DNA of 64,000 nt from Asparagopsis taxiformis (Eukaryota; Rhodophyta; Florideophyceae; Bonnemaisoniales; Bonnemaisoniaceae), in the NCBI GenBank assembly GCA_030407315.1, contig JALQPE010002004.1:1-64000 (forward strand), written 5' to 3'. The position numbers were made by a program, and so were the translations under genes. This document shows positions 9,963 through 20,822 of this stretch, piece after piece (positions within the stretch are counted from its first letter, which is position 1; each line of letters begins with the position of its first letter). The notes under the pieces were generated by a model. The model did no database searches and was not told the origin of the DNA. It saw only the letters and a program-made list of their open reading frames with translations.

Positions 9963-11422
9963 GTGGACGATTGGGGCTTGGATGAACTGTCTGATGACTC
10001 TGAAATTGCACCAACCAAGTTTCCAGCGAAGGGAACTGCCACTAGGCGAAGCGGATCTATAACTCGTCTTCACGATCGCAGATCACCACTGCTGAAAGCA
10101 ACCTCGGTAAACAGTGTTAGGGATCACGGTCCACGCGATACAATTACTCTCACTGCATTTGACCAAGAGTTGGACCAGCACGCCAAATTAGGTGCATCAG
10201 ATCTTCCTCGTGTGAGTAGTGTCATTGGCGTGTATGCAGATCCTGCTGCAGAAACAGACGATTGGGCGGATGATTTTGTCTTGGAACAGGGCCATTCTCC
10301 TCCTGGTGATTCTAGTGAGAGTAGAACTGTTGATGATGGATCTGTAAGTTTCCTATCCTGGTTTCCGGAAAAGGAAAGTAAGAGAGCCGATGCTGGAATG
10401 TTTTCTATTGACGGAAGAGATTCTGATCCAGCAATAAATGGAAGCCACAATTTGTTTGATCCAACTACTGAGGAGATTATGCTCAAAGGAGATGATACTT
10501 TACAAATTCGCAATGTTCCACAATCTGCTTTTCAGACACCAAGTCTTACTCATGCATCATTACTTCAGTTCCCCGGAATTGGATATCAAGCATCTGTTGT
10601 CCATCCAAGTTGTTCTCGAGTGAAAGAACTATTCGCACGCTACGACACAACGATCAAGCGACACTTTGATGCATTGGTAACAGACAGTGGTGGAACAATA
10701 CCACTTGATCAGAGAACAAGAAGTTAATATTATCTCTCGGATGATAGCGACGTCAGTGGTCTGGCGAAGGAAAACGAAGATCTCTCTAGTGACATTCTAC
10801 TTTGGAAGCTTGAGTGGGCAATACTACCTAGTAGGTAGTATCGCAGTTGTATTGTGGATGTGAAATTTAGATAACAAAGGCATTGACGCTCAAACAGCGG
10901 CAGTACCCTTCAATGACGGAGCAGAGTACATTGTCTAAGTCTCCAACAGCCTATTACTTCAGTGCTGCTATCGTGGCAGAAGCGAAAAAAGGTGTTACTG
11001 ACACTGTACCGACATTGTACCATCCTCTGGTTGACTCAGTTCCGCTGCCAACATTGGAGACTACAAACGCGAAGCAACCTACTTCATCCACAAGAGCTTC
11101 AACCAATACATCAAATCAAGAGGAGGCAAAGAATGGTTCAAGCACTCGAGTAAGAACTCTAAGCGAAAGAGATCAATCAGGGGGCGACAAGCAGCACGAG
11201 CTACCTCCACAGACACCATCAAAGTCCCACAATCACATGCTGAAGACTGAACCGGTTCCTAAAACAACACAAAGTGCAAATGGCATTGATGCTTTGGACT
11301 TGGAAGGCGTCGGTAGCAATCCCGCCGATACATGTACAGGTTTCGACGCCGGACCGTTAATACACATGAATGACTTCTCTGCATTTGATGATGAGGTAAC
11401 ACCGTTTTCTTGGTGGAGGTAA
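9963..11422 (+). pseudogene. Decayed acidic/Ser-rich coding sequence upstream of RecQ
   Basis: Two frames, 9963-10727 and 10883-11422, share the same flavour: Ser/Thr/Asp-rich, with acidic aromatic motifs (MDDWGLDELSDDSEIA, TDDWADDFVLEQ, MNDFSAFDDEVTPFSWW). The break between them holds a 21-bp palindrome. Coding-like sequence continues in other frames to about 12,000 (for example VGAIDDLDVIKGISLRLFAF). Because everything points the same way and leads into the RecQ fragment at 12,246, I infer a long disordered N-terminal region of a RecQ-type protein that has been broken by indels. It could be a separate unknown gene. Confidence 0.35.
10821..10841. repeat. 21-bp palindrome
   Basis: ATACTACCTA and TAGGTAGTAT flank a single G, giving a perfect inverted repeat between the two acidic reading frames. 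Confidence 0.85.
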
Positions 11423-12009
11423 GGATGACCACCTCATGGGAGTAGAAAATCCCATTACTTCTCGTGAAGATGCTGCAAGATCAACTCGAGCTGCACTTTC
11501 AGAAACTCGTGGACGCGGCCAAGACTGTGATGCTCTGCAATCTGAGGGTGCTGTTAACAAGCAGTCGCATGTCGTCAAATGTCGTGTCGTCTCTACTTAA
11601 AGATGCCTTGGCAAGAAATCGGAAGCGGGAAGACCTCCAGTATCTGAAATTGATTGTAGGGAATCAATGCGCTCCCAAGAATCTAACGGTAAGAATCACT
11701 CCAAAGATATGCTGGTGCAGTCTATCGCTGTTGACCGTAAGAGTGCTTGCTTGATGCTTGCAACAGGTCGAGCAATTCAGCACTCTACAGCCAGGTTACT
11801 ATCAGACGAAAGTTCCTCGTATACTGGAGACGGAAATACGTCTACTGTCATAGACCGCGCGTCCATCACAAGGCTGCAGAATTCGAAGCCAAATATCCTG
11901 CTAAGACGCAGGTGGGTGCCATCGACGATCTGGACGTCATCAAGGGCATTTCTCTCAGGCTTTTTGCATTTGAGAACTACCTTGCTACTTCCTCAGAGCG
12001 TGTTCGATC

Positions 12010-12239
12010 CAACTTCGCACTAATGCAAGTTGCTCTGTTCAATGCGGAATGTGGCGCTCGTATAGCACGGAAGGACATGACCCTTTATTGTACATTGGTG
12101 AGGCTATTTCATTTGATGAGAGAATGGCTATGTATGCGGAATGTGACGCTCGTATAGTACAGAAGGACATGACCCTGTATTGTACATCGAAGAATATATT
12201 ATCAAGCATCCTACCCGACCAACGTCGCACTAATGCAAG
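12010..12239. repeat. Nested direct repeats
   Basis: A 20-base sequence ending CGCACTAATGCAAG occurs at 12010-12029 and again at 12220-12239 with one change. Between them, a 54-base unit (12042-12095 and 12134-12187; CGCTCGTATAG, AAGGACATGACCCT) is present twice with a few substitutions. The arrangement could be a local tandem duplication or an insertion flanked by duplicated target sequence. Confidence 0.85.
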
Positions 12240-12245
12240 CCCACC

Positions 12246-13543
12246 ATGACCCTAGAAAACCCCGATTACCTCTCTGCGCTCAACACTTACTTTGGATTCA
12301 AAACACTACGCGGATCACAAGAAAACGCCGTCATCGCTCTCTTGCGAGGCAAAGACGTTCTCGTAACTACACCGACAGGCCATGGCAAATCGCTATGCTT
12401 TCAACTCCCGGCTCTCGTGCATCACACCGATCCGCGCAAGAAGAATTCTGTCAGCATTGTGATATCACCACTGGTATCTCTCATGCAGAATCAAGTCAGC
12501 GCTCTGAAATCTCGTGCCATACCGTGCGCATTGCTTTCATCTGCTGAAACAGAAGCATCCAACAATCCGTATTTCCTTCACTTTCCGCCAGTGAACCACC
12601 CTTAGCTCTTCTCTACGTCACCCCAGAGAAGCTCGTTACTCCACGTTTCCAATCTTTCCTGCGCACCTTGTATAACCGCAAAAAGGTAGCTTTGCTTGCG
12701 GTTGACGAAGTGCACTGCATTTCACAATGGCGACACGATTTTCGCAAAGCCTATGCATCTTTATGCGTCGTTAAACGAAATTTTCCTGATCTGCCGGTCA
12801 TTGCACTTACGGCCACTGCTACCGCACATGTCCGACGCGATATTATTTCCTCTCTGAACATACCCAATGCCGTGCGAATTCACACGTCCTTTCTGCGAGA
12901 TAATATCCGGTACGAATGTAGATATGCGGATGTAATTTCCGTTTCTGTGGAGGCTGATATCTTATCTTATGTGAAGAATCGTTGCAGTGTAGATGGGCAC
13001 TTTCCAGATGGCATTACTTAGACAGACACGGTGGATGCCATGGCCAGCTTGTTATAAAACAACGGTATTCCTGCTGCTTCGTAGCATGGCAAAATGACGC
13101 CGAATCAGCGTAAAGCCTCTTAGGCCTCCTTTGAAAGTGTTGATACCCCTGTCATTGTAGCGTCAACTGCATTCGGAATGTGTATAGATGTGGCAGCAAT
13201 TCGCTACGTGATACACCACTCTATTCCGGAAACTGTTGAAGCTTTCTATTAAGAAAGTGGGCGCGCCGGTCGTGATAAGAAACCAGCCGACAGTCTGCTG
13301 TACTACTCGGAGAAAGATGTAGACTTTATGGTGTTTCTCAGCTCGAAACAGTACGGCAAATCTGACGAACGAAGCGCTAAAGCCGCCTTGGAAGCATTGC
13401 AAGATATGAAATTGTACTGCACTCAGGCCAAGTGTCGGCGCGTACAACTCCTGCAGTATTTCGGGGTAAAAGCTTCAGCGAAAGATATTTTGGGCCGCAA
13501 GGATGTGATGTGTGCCCGCGTGGGCGCGGGGATTTCATTTTAG
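12246..13543 (+). pseudogene. RecQ-family ATP-dependent DNA helicase, broken
   Basis: Helicase motifs appear in order across several frames. Motif 0/I is FGFKTLRGSQENAV and TTPTGHGKSLCFQLPA (from 12246). Motif Ia is VISPLVSLMQNQV. A frame change near 12,605 is followed by LLYVTPEKLVTPRFQSFL. Motif II is LLAVDEVHCISQWRHDFRKA (12,668-13,021 frame), where the family usual is DEAHC/DECHC and WGHDFR. Motif III is VIALTATATAHVRRDI. After a stop at 13,021, fragments of the second RecA lobe can be read in shifted frames (AFGMCIDVA, ESGRAGRDKK), then DVDFMVFLSSKQYGKSD and a remnant of the zinc-binding region (CRRVQLLQYFG). RecQ helicases unwind 3'-5' in recombination and repair. With stops, indels and an altered motif II this copy cannot be functional as read. 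Confidence 0.85.
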
Positions 13544-14912
13544 TGCCGGTCACAGCTACAATTGTATAGTAAAGATGTCTTATGTGAGGGCATTGCTATG
13601 GAAAAGGGATGTGATAGTTTGGACATGAGGGATTGCTGATTAGCGTGCTCAGAATGAATGTGAAATTCTACATGGCATGGCTGTACAGTCAATAGAAACA
13701 CGGTGCATAAATAAATTTTTGTAAAACATTATGTAAACTATGAGCTCAGATATGATCATATTTCCTTGGCAACAACCAATAGGGTTGCTGCAGCGCTGGA
13801 CGGCAGAATCGCAAGCAGTGGAAACAGGCTGTCTGTACAAAATAGCAGAAAGGAAGCAACAGGCTGTCAAACAGCGGATCTCAGCAGGGCTAAACCATAC
13901 ATGGATTTTCAGTGTAGTTCCAGTCAATCATTATTTTATCCTGGTCCTCATTGGCTACAATTCAATCAACATTTTTCTGGGTCAATCAACATCTCAAAAT
14001 TTCCAGATTCTGGTTTCGAAAGTACGTTCTGTTCATAGCGAAATCAGTGTTATATGTGTTTCAGAGCGGGGAGGTTTCTGGGGAGACGGCGGGGGGCGGG
14101 AGCGTGGGCCGGTGGTGGTGGTGTATACGGTATCGAAGATGCGGATGGCGTGGGGGCATGGAGCAGCTGAGGGAGGGAGGGGTGGAGCAGGTCGGGTACG
14201 GGATGGGGAGTGAGAGGTTTTGGAAGAGTAAGCTGCAGGGGAAGTTTGTGTAGAGGGCGAAGGAGAGGGGTTGAGGGTAGAGGAGAGAGGGTATTGAAGA
14301 ACAATACGTTTCAAAGGTGTTGGGGGAGAGCATGATTGAGGAGATAGGGGGGTTTTTCCCTATTCTGAGGTAGTATGAGGACTGGTTATACGAAATCTGT
14401 ACGGTAGAGCAGAAAAGTAGGTATGGAATGAGGTGTGCACCGTGGAAGCGGGATAGGTAGCTGAAAATGCGTGCTAGAGTGGTATGGGGGTGTTTGAGGT
14501 ACAGCACGGGGGAGGTGAGCACCAACTGGAAGGGGGTGTGAGCGAGAGGATGAAAAATTAAAGACAAAATTGGAGTCGACCGACAAGGAAAAATAGAGTG
14601 GTCGCCGTGATGGATGCGGACATCCATGTCGAGCACGGCGGCAGAAATTTCTGGGCTCGAAATTTTTGAATTTCTGAACCGGCGCCCGTCCTAGGTGGAC
14701 ATAGACATGGCGGAAGTCCATCCCGAGGGGGACATCCGTGGTACTAGAAACAATGAATGTCGCCCTAGTAATACTAGACGTACTAGACTGCATGGACGTC
14801 CGGTTCTAGGCGGACATCCAAAAATACTGGAGAACATGGACGTCCGCCTAGTAATACTAGGTGTACTAGAGGTTGTGGACGTCCGCGTCCATTTCCGAGA
14901 ACACAGACGTCA
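13544..14912. other. Gene-free stretch with purine-rich and palindromic repeats
   Basis: From about 14,065 to 14,310 the plus strand is extremely G/A-rich with many GGG runs, so G-quadruplex formation is possible. Pro/Ser-rich frames on the other strand are a composition effect. From 14,610 to 14,890 a different repeat block begins. I see no domain in the short frames. Confidence 0.5.
14761..14885. repeat. Paired CTAGTAATACTAG / GGACGTCC repeat
   Basis: Two about 41-base copies (14761-14802 and 14845-14885) share CCTAGTAATACTAG, a GTACTAGA block and a terminal TGGACGTCCG. Both subsequences are near-palindromes. Related GGACATCC/GGACGTCC sites occur at about 14,620, 14,730, 14,811 and 14,837, so the 280-bp tract is a cluster of short palindromes. 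Confidence 0.75.
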
Positions 14913-15899
14913 GTGGCAAGTGAACTTGGTCACAGAGCGTATTGTCGTGAGAGAAAGTGTGAGCTGCACAGCGCTGGATGGACAGTTCTTCCCGGAGTTT
15001 TCGAAGACTCACCGATTGCAATGGCACTGGACAACGTCATCACACACTTTCTCAAGTTTTGGGAAGGGGAAACGCCGGTCCAGGAGCAAAGTGCAGAGCA
15101 GCCATGGAAGCATATTTTTAATCGCGGCGAGCTGGTGAACAGTGGCAATGCAAGGATGGGAATAGGAAGATTCTCTGTGGACGTCAAAATGCTGGTTGAC
15201 GATTGCATTAACAATAATTCCGAAGTGTTTCGCAACCGATTGTTAGTTGAAGCTGCACTGGCGTCTCTCAGCCAAGATATCATCCAGGACGAGGACCACG
15301 AGCGACTACTGCTTTTCCCAGTTACAGGCTCAAGACTTCTTTTTCATAAAAAGCATGCACCACCGCAGCTGCCGCACTTCGACTTCGAGCAGCTTGACTA
15401 CGGAAGCATTGAAAGTGCCGTTCCCTGGAATCCAGGAACAGCAAATCTTTCCTACTTTGGTATGATGAGCGGTGCTGATGGTTTCTACATCCGTGTCTGG
15501 CCGAAAAGACACATTGTACTACACTGTGAGTTGCAATTGGCCCAAAAGATTGGACGGCGGCTACCTTCTCGTCTCGTCTTTGTGCCCCCATTTTTTTTGC
15601 TGATTGTAAGGGGAGACCTGCCACATGGTGGTGCTGGCGGAGAAGAAGGAAATGGGCCGCACGACGTCGATGACAGAGTTCCATGCCAAAACTCGAGTGA
15701 AGCTGCGGTTGTGCGTCTGCAAACACTTCTTCAAACACTCTTTGCCGATTGCACCCCCAAAGTGCACTGTTCTCTGCACTGCCGGCGAAAGTATGCCTGG
15801 GAAGCTCCGACCTTTCCACTGGCTTCTTCATGGTGTTCCTACACACCAGTGGTGTGTAGGAACACCATGAAGAATGGCATGAAACGGATGATGTGCTGA
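14913..15899 (+). CDS. Unknown protein with possible 2OG-Fe(II)-oxygenase-like fold
   Basis: The 328-residue frame contains PHFDFEQLDYGSIESAVPW, then NLSYFGMMSGADGFYIRVWP, then RLVFVPPFFLLIVRGDLPHG. The spacing of an HxD-like motif (HFD) followed about 90 residues later by a hydrophobic strand and RGDLPHGGAG recalls the double-stranded beta-helix of 2-oxoglutarate oxygenase relatives found in algal and transposon-linked proteins. Downstream of that motif the frame looks degraded and runs into a perfect hairpin at 15,824-15,874, which encodes most of its last residues, so the true C-terminus is probably lost. I give this fold only as a suggestion. The start could be further in. Confidence 0.3.
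   Translation: MASELGHRAYCRERKCELHSAGWTVLPGVFEDSPIAMALDNVITHFLKFWEGETPVQEQSAEQPWKHIFNRGELVNSGNARMGIGRFSVDVKMLVDDCINNNSEVFRNRLLVEAALASLSQDIIQDEDHERLLLFPVTGSRLLFHKKHAPPQLPHFDFEQLDYGSIESAVPWNPGTANLSYFGMMSGADGFYIRVWPKRHIVLHCELQLAQKIGRRLPSRLVFVPPFFLLIVRGDLPHGGAGGEEGNGPHDVDDRVPCQNSSEAAVVRLQTLLQTLFADCTPKVHCSLHCRRKYAWEAPTFPLASSWCSYTPVVCRNTMKNGMKRMMC
15824..15874. repeat. 51-bp hairpin, 25-bp perfect arms
   Basis: Arms 15824-15848 and 15850-15874 are perfectly complementary around one central base (TTCTTCATGG...CCATGAAGAA at the ends). With almost no loop, it is better explained as a palindrome from element insertion or inverted duplication than as a miRNA precursor. Confidence 0.92.
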
Positions 15900-18529
15900 G
15901 CCAGCACGTGAGCTTGGTGTTGCGGCGTTGCATCGGACTGTTGATCCCTCTCCATTCCACTCTGCTGGACGAGGTCAGTTCCGCCGCTGCTTTTTTTCGA
16001 TGTGGATTCAATAGTTGTGGTGTATTGTCTTGTAGTGTATCCATCTCAGCCACCAGAAACAGTGCGCGGATGACACAATCAATGTCATTCTCGAATCACT
16101 GATATACTACACAGACCAGATCTTTCTTTTCGAGTAGTATCCCGCGAATCAGGCAGCAGCAAAAAGAACCAAGCATCGAATATACGCCGTGGAGACGTGT
16201 CTCTTAAAAGGCAGAGTTGATGCTGAGTGCTCCAAAATAATAATCATGTGGTGCCTCCTTTCTGCGTCAGTAGTGATATTGCCTGGAGATTTACTACCTG
16301 TGTTCTAGTCGTTCGATGTTCCAAGCACTGCGAGAGCTGTACGCCCCCCAGCGTTATTGTGGACCATGCTGACGTGAGCTGACTTGCAAGTTTTGTAGAA
16401 ACTGTATCAGCCTCGCATCAATTAAGTTAAAAAAATTTCAATTCAATTTTTTAGAATCCATTACACACGTGTGAAACTTGCGCGGCGGCAATGTCGGATT
16501 TCTTCCCCCAGCCAACCGCGTGCCGCTGGGAAGTAAGTCAGACATACCCCTGCGCGGAGGTTTCGGACTCCCTATAAGAAAAGGAATATGTACCCCTGAT
16601 ATGCTTTAGATGAACCAATGATGTTCGTGATATCTCTACTGTACGCAACAGATACTTCGCTGATGTCCGAGAGATGAGCATATGGACATCTCCCGTCCAT
16701 CATTGGTGTATCGCTATGCGGCCATCAGCTGAAGAGCAAATGTTCCTTATCCGTACATCAGAGGAACACCATACATGTCATAGGTTCATCATGCGGCCAT
16801 CGTTGGTACATCTTTAAGGCTTACTGGGACTTACTCCTGGGGTCAGTGAAATCTGTGACTTTCGGCGCACTGCAGCAGCAACCGGTCGGGCTATTTGCAC
16901 CAGCCAATGGGACGCAAAAACATTTGTGGCCCAGCCGTAATCGAGCCAGCCCAGCCTGGACTCGAAAACGCCGGAGACTATAACCAGCCATCAATCCACA
17001 CTGAGTGAATACTGCGCGCAGTCGCGGCATTTGCACATGCTTCAAACGATCTTGAAGGCTGCGAAGACTACAATCTAGAGTAATATTGGTTCTGGCAGTA
17101 AATCCGGTCTGACGATCTCGCCCTTGCTTTCTGCAATGTCTACTGCATACCTCATCAAGTGTAAATCTGGTACCCTAGGAATCTATCCCAGTCTAGTATC
17201 ATGTGCCGTTTTGCTCGGTGACTCTACGATCCGGGTATGCTTCTTTTCAATCGTTTAAGCTTATCTCATTTTCAAGCAGCACCATATGGTGATTTATCCT
17301 TATTAGAATATAGAGCTGAGCAATGGTATCCTTAGGCTCATTAATATGGTTCATTCTCTCAGAACATGTCATTATGCATAGGAAGGGATCTTGAACCACA
17401 ATTTAGTTCCACAGCACCTTGGGCTATTCTTACTGTGAAGGTAACTGAATTACATAGCTCCATACACCGCTTAGCTCACCAATTTTAAAGACTTTGAGAT
17501 ATATTTATTGAAGCACCAGAACTTCTGCGGGGAGTAACTGGGTCCTGAGGAGGAAGACATCTAGCAGTATCTGCAGTGCAAGTCTGTTCTTCCAGCTTTC
17601 CTGACATTAGTTTTCTGTTTTGCGTACTCCATCAATAGATAGAAAGGGGCTGTCGAAGACTAAAGACATCGGGGCAATTATATCTTCAAGGAGCAGTTTT
17701 ATGACTCAAAATGACTGCAAGGTACCCTTCTGTATCGTCAATAAGTGACTAGGTGCTATGCAACATCTTGCCCATGCTTTAATATTTTGGGTACAGATGG
17801 AAAGTGCGAAATCTATCTTTCCCATATTCCAGTTTGCATATCAGCTGTCTTCAAGATGAAGGTTCTATCTTTATCCAAAGTTCTGTCATCTGCTCTGGGA
17901 GTGCTCCAACCTGTTTTCATTGACATATTGCATTAGCATGTCCTTTCTTGAATGTGTTGCCGTAACCCCAAGCCTAAACACCGATGCCGCACGTAGCATA
18001 TCAAACCTACATGCAGAAAACGAACAAATAGAATTAGAAACCGAAAACATTGAAAACTAATATCAATCCAGATGTACACAAAATGTTTAAGTACCGTATT
18101 TTCCGGAGCTGTAATCGTCACAGTCTGCAATATATTGACTGCGGCTAGAAATTATAGCATTGATGCTGAAATAGTCTGCAGAAGACGTTCTCACCGTTTA
18201 CTTTGTAGAAAAAGGCTTAAATAGCAACTCTGGTGGTACATTCGGTTCCGGAGGCTTTTGATATCTAACTTTTTAAAATCAGTAGCTTGCTCTACGTGAA
18301 CCAGCAATTTTTGAAATTCAAAACTGGATGCTTCGTACAGTGATAGCATACCTAGAGGTATAGCAGGACGCTCATATCAATCCTAAAATTTTTCTGTCAT
18401 AACATAAAACAGCCATATCACTGAGTAGATGACAGAAATTCAAATAGTATGGAGTACTGTAGGACCTTAGCCATTGTAGATAGATTGTACCTCCGAGGAG
18501 GATTAGAGGATAGGGATAAGGCTTCGAAC
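15900..18529. other. Gene desert, no supported feature
   Basis: Moderate AT content, stop codons throughout all frames, no repeats longer than short words by eye. GC-rich islands near 16,480-16,560 and 16,860-17,000 show no gene signature. Confidence 0.5.
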
Positions 18530-19770
18530 TCACGAGTGAGAGCGCCGATTCCACGAGGCTGACGCCTCGTGCGATCCTAGTAGCCCGAGGGCTGTGTCGG
18601 GTGGATCGATCCCTCGGAGCCCGGACACCTGTCTCCCAACCCGGTAGCGGGTGGTAGAGCGGGGTCCGGGGCGGCTGGATCTAACCTGCCGGAGGGATCT
18701 ATCAGCCGTGGCCGTCCTCAACCCACTTAAGGGTTAACTAGGCACTTAGCGCGATGGATCCCCGCGGGGAATTGTGGTCGCCTCCACGCGTGGCTGCCCA
18801 CACGACGGATTCCGCAACTGTGATACAGCCGGCGGTACGGTCGAGACCGATTGAGAAGCCCACGGGCGTTGGCTCGGTTGACCGGCTGGGAGTGCTGAAC
18901 CGACAGCGCTCCCAGTCGGTAGCCTTGTCCCGGTGGGCGGAAGGCCCCTCCCGGTCGCCTAGCGGCGTTAAAAGAAGCGGGAAGGTTCTCCACTACCGCG
19001 GAGACGAAATGCCCTAGGGCAATCCACGTGCACTCCCACCGGAGGAGGCTCGCGGCGGGCAATTGGGGAAATGTGCGAGCGATCCCCAATTGGAGATCGA
19101 AACGGAGCAGCGGGTATCCGGTAAGGGAATTGCCGCCGCCGTTTAGTTGTAAGTTAAACGACCACGGTCGAAAGATTTAGAACCGAAACGATCTGCCTTT
19201 ATTGTAGCTTAGTGGTCAGTCCGTTGACCTTATATGGTCAACGAGACTGCCGGGACCGGACCAGGACCAACGGTCCCGGTCTGGGGTCCAATGGACCTTG
19301 TGGGGTGTTTATGCGGCCCAGGGGCCTTACAGAGTAAGCTGCTAAGTTGCTACGTGTAAACTAATAGAAACGGCCAGCCGTAACGTACACGTGCACAATT
19401 ATAACGGGAGAGTCCTCCTGCTCGCACACGTGTGTGACTAATCGCGCCTATATCGCTACACGTGGCACGCTCGCCGAAGGGTCCCGCGCAAGCAATGTGG
19501 CCCGGTGCCAATGCAAGGCGGCACGCGCCCATTCGCCCTTGGGCGACAATTCCTTTGCCACGTCACCGCGGCTAGTGATTACCAACGCGGCTCTTCGCGG
19601 CTGATTCCTTACCGAACACCCACTCACGCTCTCGAGCGTACCGCTTAAACGACCCCTCCTGGCGCCCATTCCAGACGCCTGGAATTATCCTCCCGCGACC
19701 GCTCGCAGCGCAATACGGGACGAGTCCCACAAGTACCGCCAGCTGCTTAGGGGCAGGAACCAACTTAGTG
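18530..19770. repeat. GC-rich repeat block, possible retroelement remnant
   Basis: Composition changes sharply from AT-rich to GC-rich at about 18,530 and back at about 19,760. It carries many short inverted repeats (GAGGCTGACGCCTC near 18,558; GTTGACC/GGTCAAC near 19,223-19,246) and words shared with the GC-rich area at 23.4-25.9 kb (CCTTGTGGGGT, GCTACACGTGGC). A TAGCTTAGTGGTCAG stretch near 19,206 resembles a tRNA A-box. No protein domain can be read. Alternatives are a solo LTR-like relic or a SINE-like composite. Confidence 0.4.
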
Positions 19771-20009
19771 CTAATTCATCAATGATATCCGGTTCATGCC
19801 TACATAAACAACATTGCCAGAGCCAGAGAAGATTAGGGTGGTGAATGCTGGAATAATTCTAGGAAACTTTCGTAGCCGTATATCCCTCTCCTATGTTTCC
19901 GTCCACATATGCTTTAAGTGGAAACTAGGAGCTCTAATACATATCTTAACCCCTTTTAGCACTGGGGAATCCACAGAAACTGCGAGCTGAGCTCTTGTAT
20001 GCGTCCAAC

Positions 20010-20660
20010 AGGGCACAGAAATACTCTCTATTCTCAAGAACCATCTCATACATTGGATTGTTGAGAGTGCAGATAAAGTATATCTCGGCTTCCTGGAATA
20101 GTGTTAGAAGATGCGTCTACATACAAAGAACTGTTGTATATCTCCCCTGAGTCTCTTGCTTTTCGATGAATTGTCGAATTGATTCCTTCTTCGAAGCCAG
20201 ACGGAAAAGATTATCTCTAAAATGCAATGACTTGCTATTGCAATCACCTCTTGCCACACAGAACCTAGCAAGCTTTCCAATTGTCTCTTGAAATGAGCAA
20301 TACTGCGCAAGGAATGGTTCGGAGTCATCTGAGGAAGCCCATGTCTCTTCAAACACTTTGTGCATATCCTCAGAGTTCCAGTGCTTGAATTTGAGTCCTA
20401 CCTATTCGATTGTCTCGCCATCGCGAATCAATGGGTACTCCATGCGGGCATGATAGCCTGAGCAAAAGTTTGCTGGTGGGCTGTTTATATAGGATCTCCA
20501 TGTTTCAGCATAGTCCAGATAATCGCCATTACCATCATCATTATTCCCTTCATGAGCACGAGATCCTTCCGTCGCAATCACGGTTTCCTCAGATTCATCC
20601 AGCATTGAAACTTCCGGATTTCTTTCTATGACTTTGAGTACCTCCATTGGGGTGCTCATG
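20010..20660 (-). pseudogene. Unknown family X, copy 1 (broken)
   Basis: Reading down the minus strand, 20659-20402 gives an acidic segment, then after one stop the frame continues (FKHWNSEDMHKVFEETWASS, TIGKLARFCVARGDCNSKSL) to 20117. After a frame change it reads LFQEAEIYFICTLNN. The same series of motifs occurs in copy 2 at 22.6-22.9 kb, so this was once a protein. I do not recognise the family. Stops and shifts make this copy a pseudogene. Confidence 0.5.
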
Positions 20661-20822
20661 TTTTTTCTGGAAAACTTCTTCTTCTTCCCAAACTACAAGT
20701 CGAGGAATGAAGTTGTCACAGGCCTTGTACTTCAAGCTCCAGTTCGGGACGTGTTGGTTGAAAATAATCTTTTCTTTCGTTTGTATGCGGAAAATGTAAC
20801 AGACAGAACTGATTGAAAACAA

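Noticed and set aside
13740..14038. HTWIFSVVPVNHYFILVLIG, vaguely like an Ulp1 protease strand
   Set aside because: The catalytic His-Trp and the rest of the fold are absent.
14040..14640. Long Pro/Ser-rich reading frames on the minus strand
   Set aside because: Explained by the strong purine bias of the plus strand.
16940..16990. TTTTCGAGTCC (minus strand), like a tRNA B-box
   Set aside because: No acceptor stem, A-box or cloverleaf can be drawn around it.
19200..19260. TAGCTTAGTGGTCAG with a GTTGACC/GGTCAAC stem, tRNA-like
   Set aside because: Loop size and the missing T-arm do not fit a tRNA; kept only as a repeat hint.
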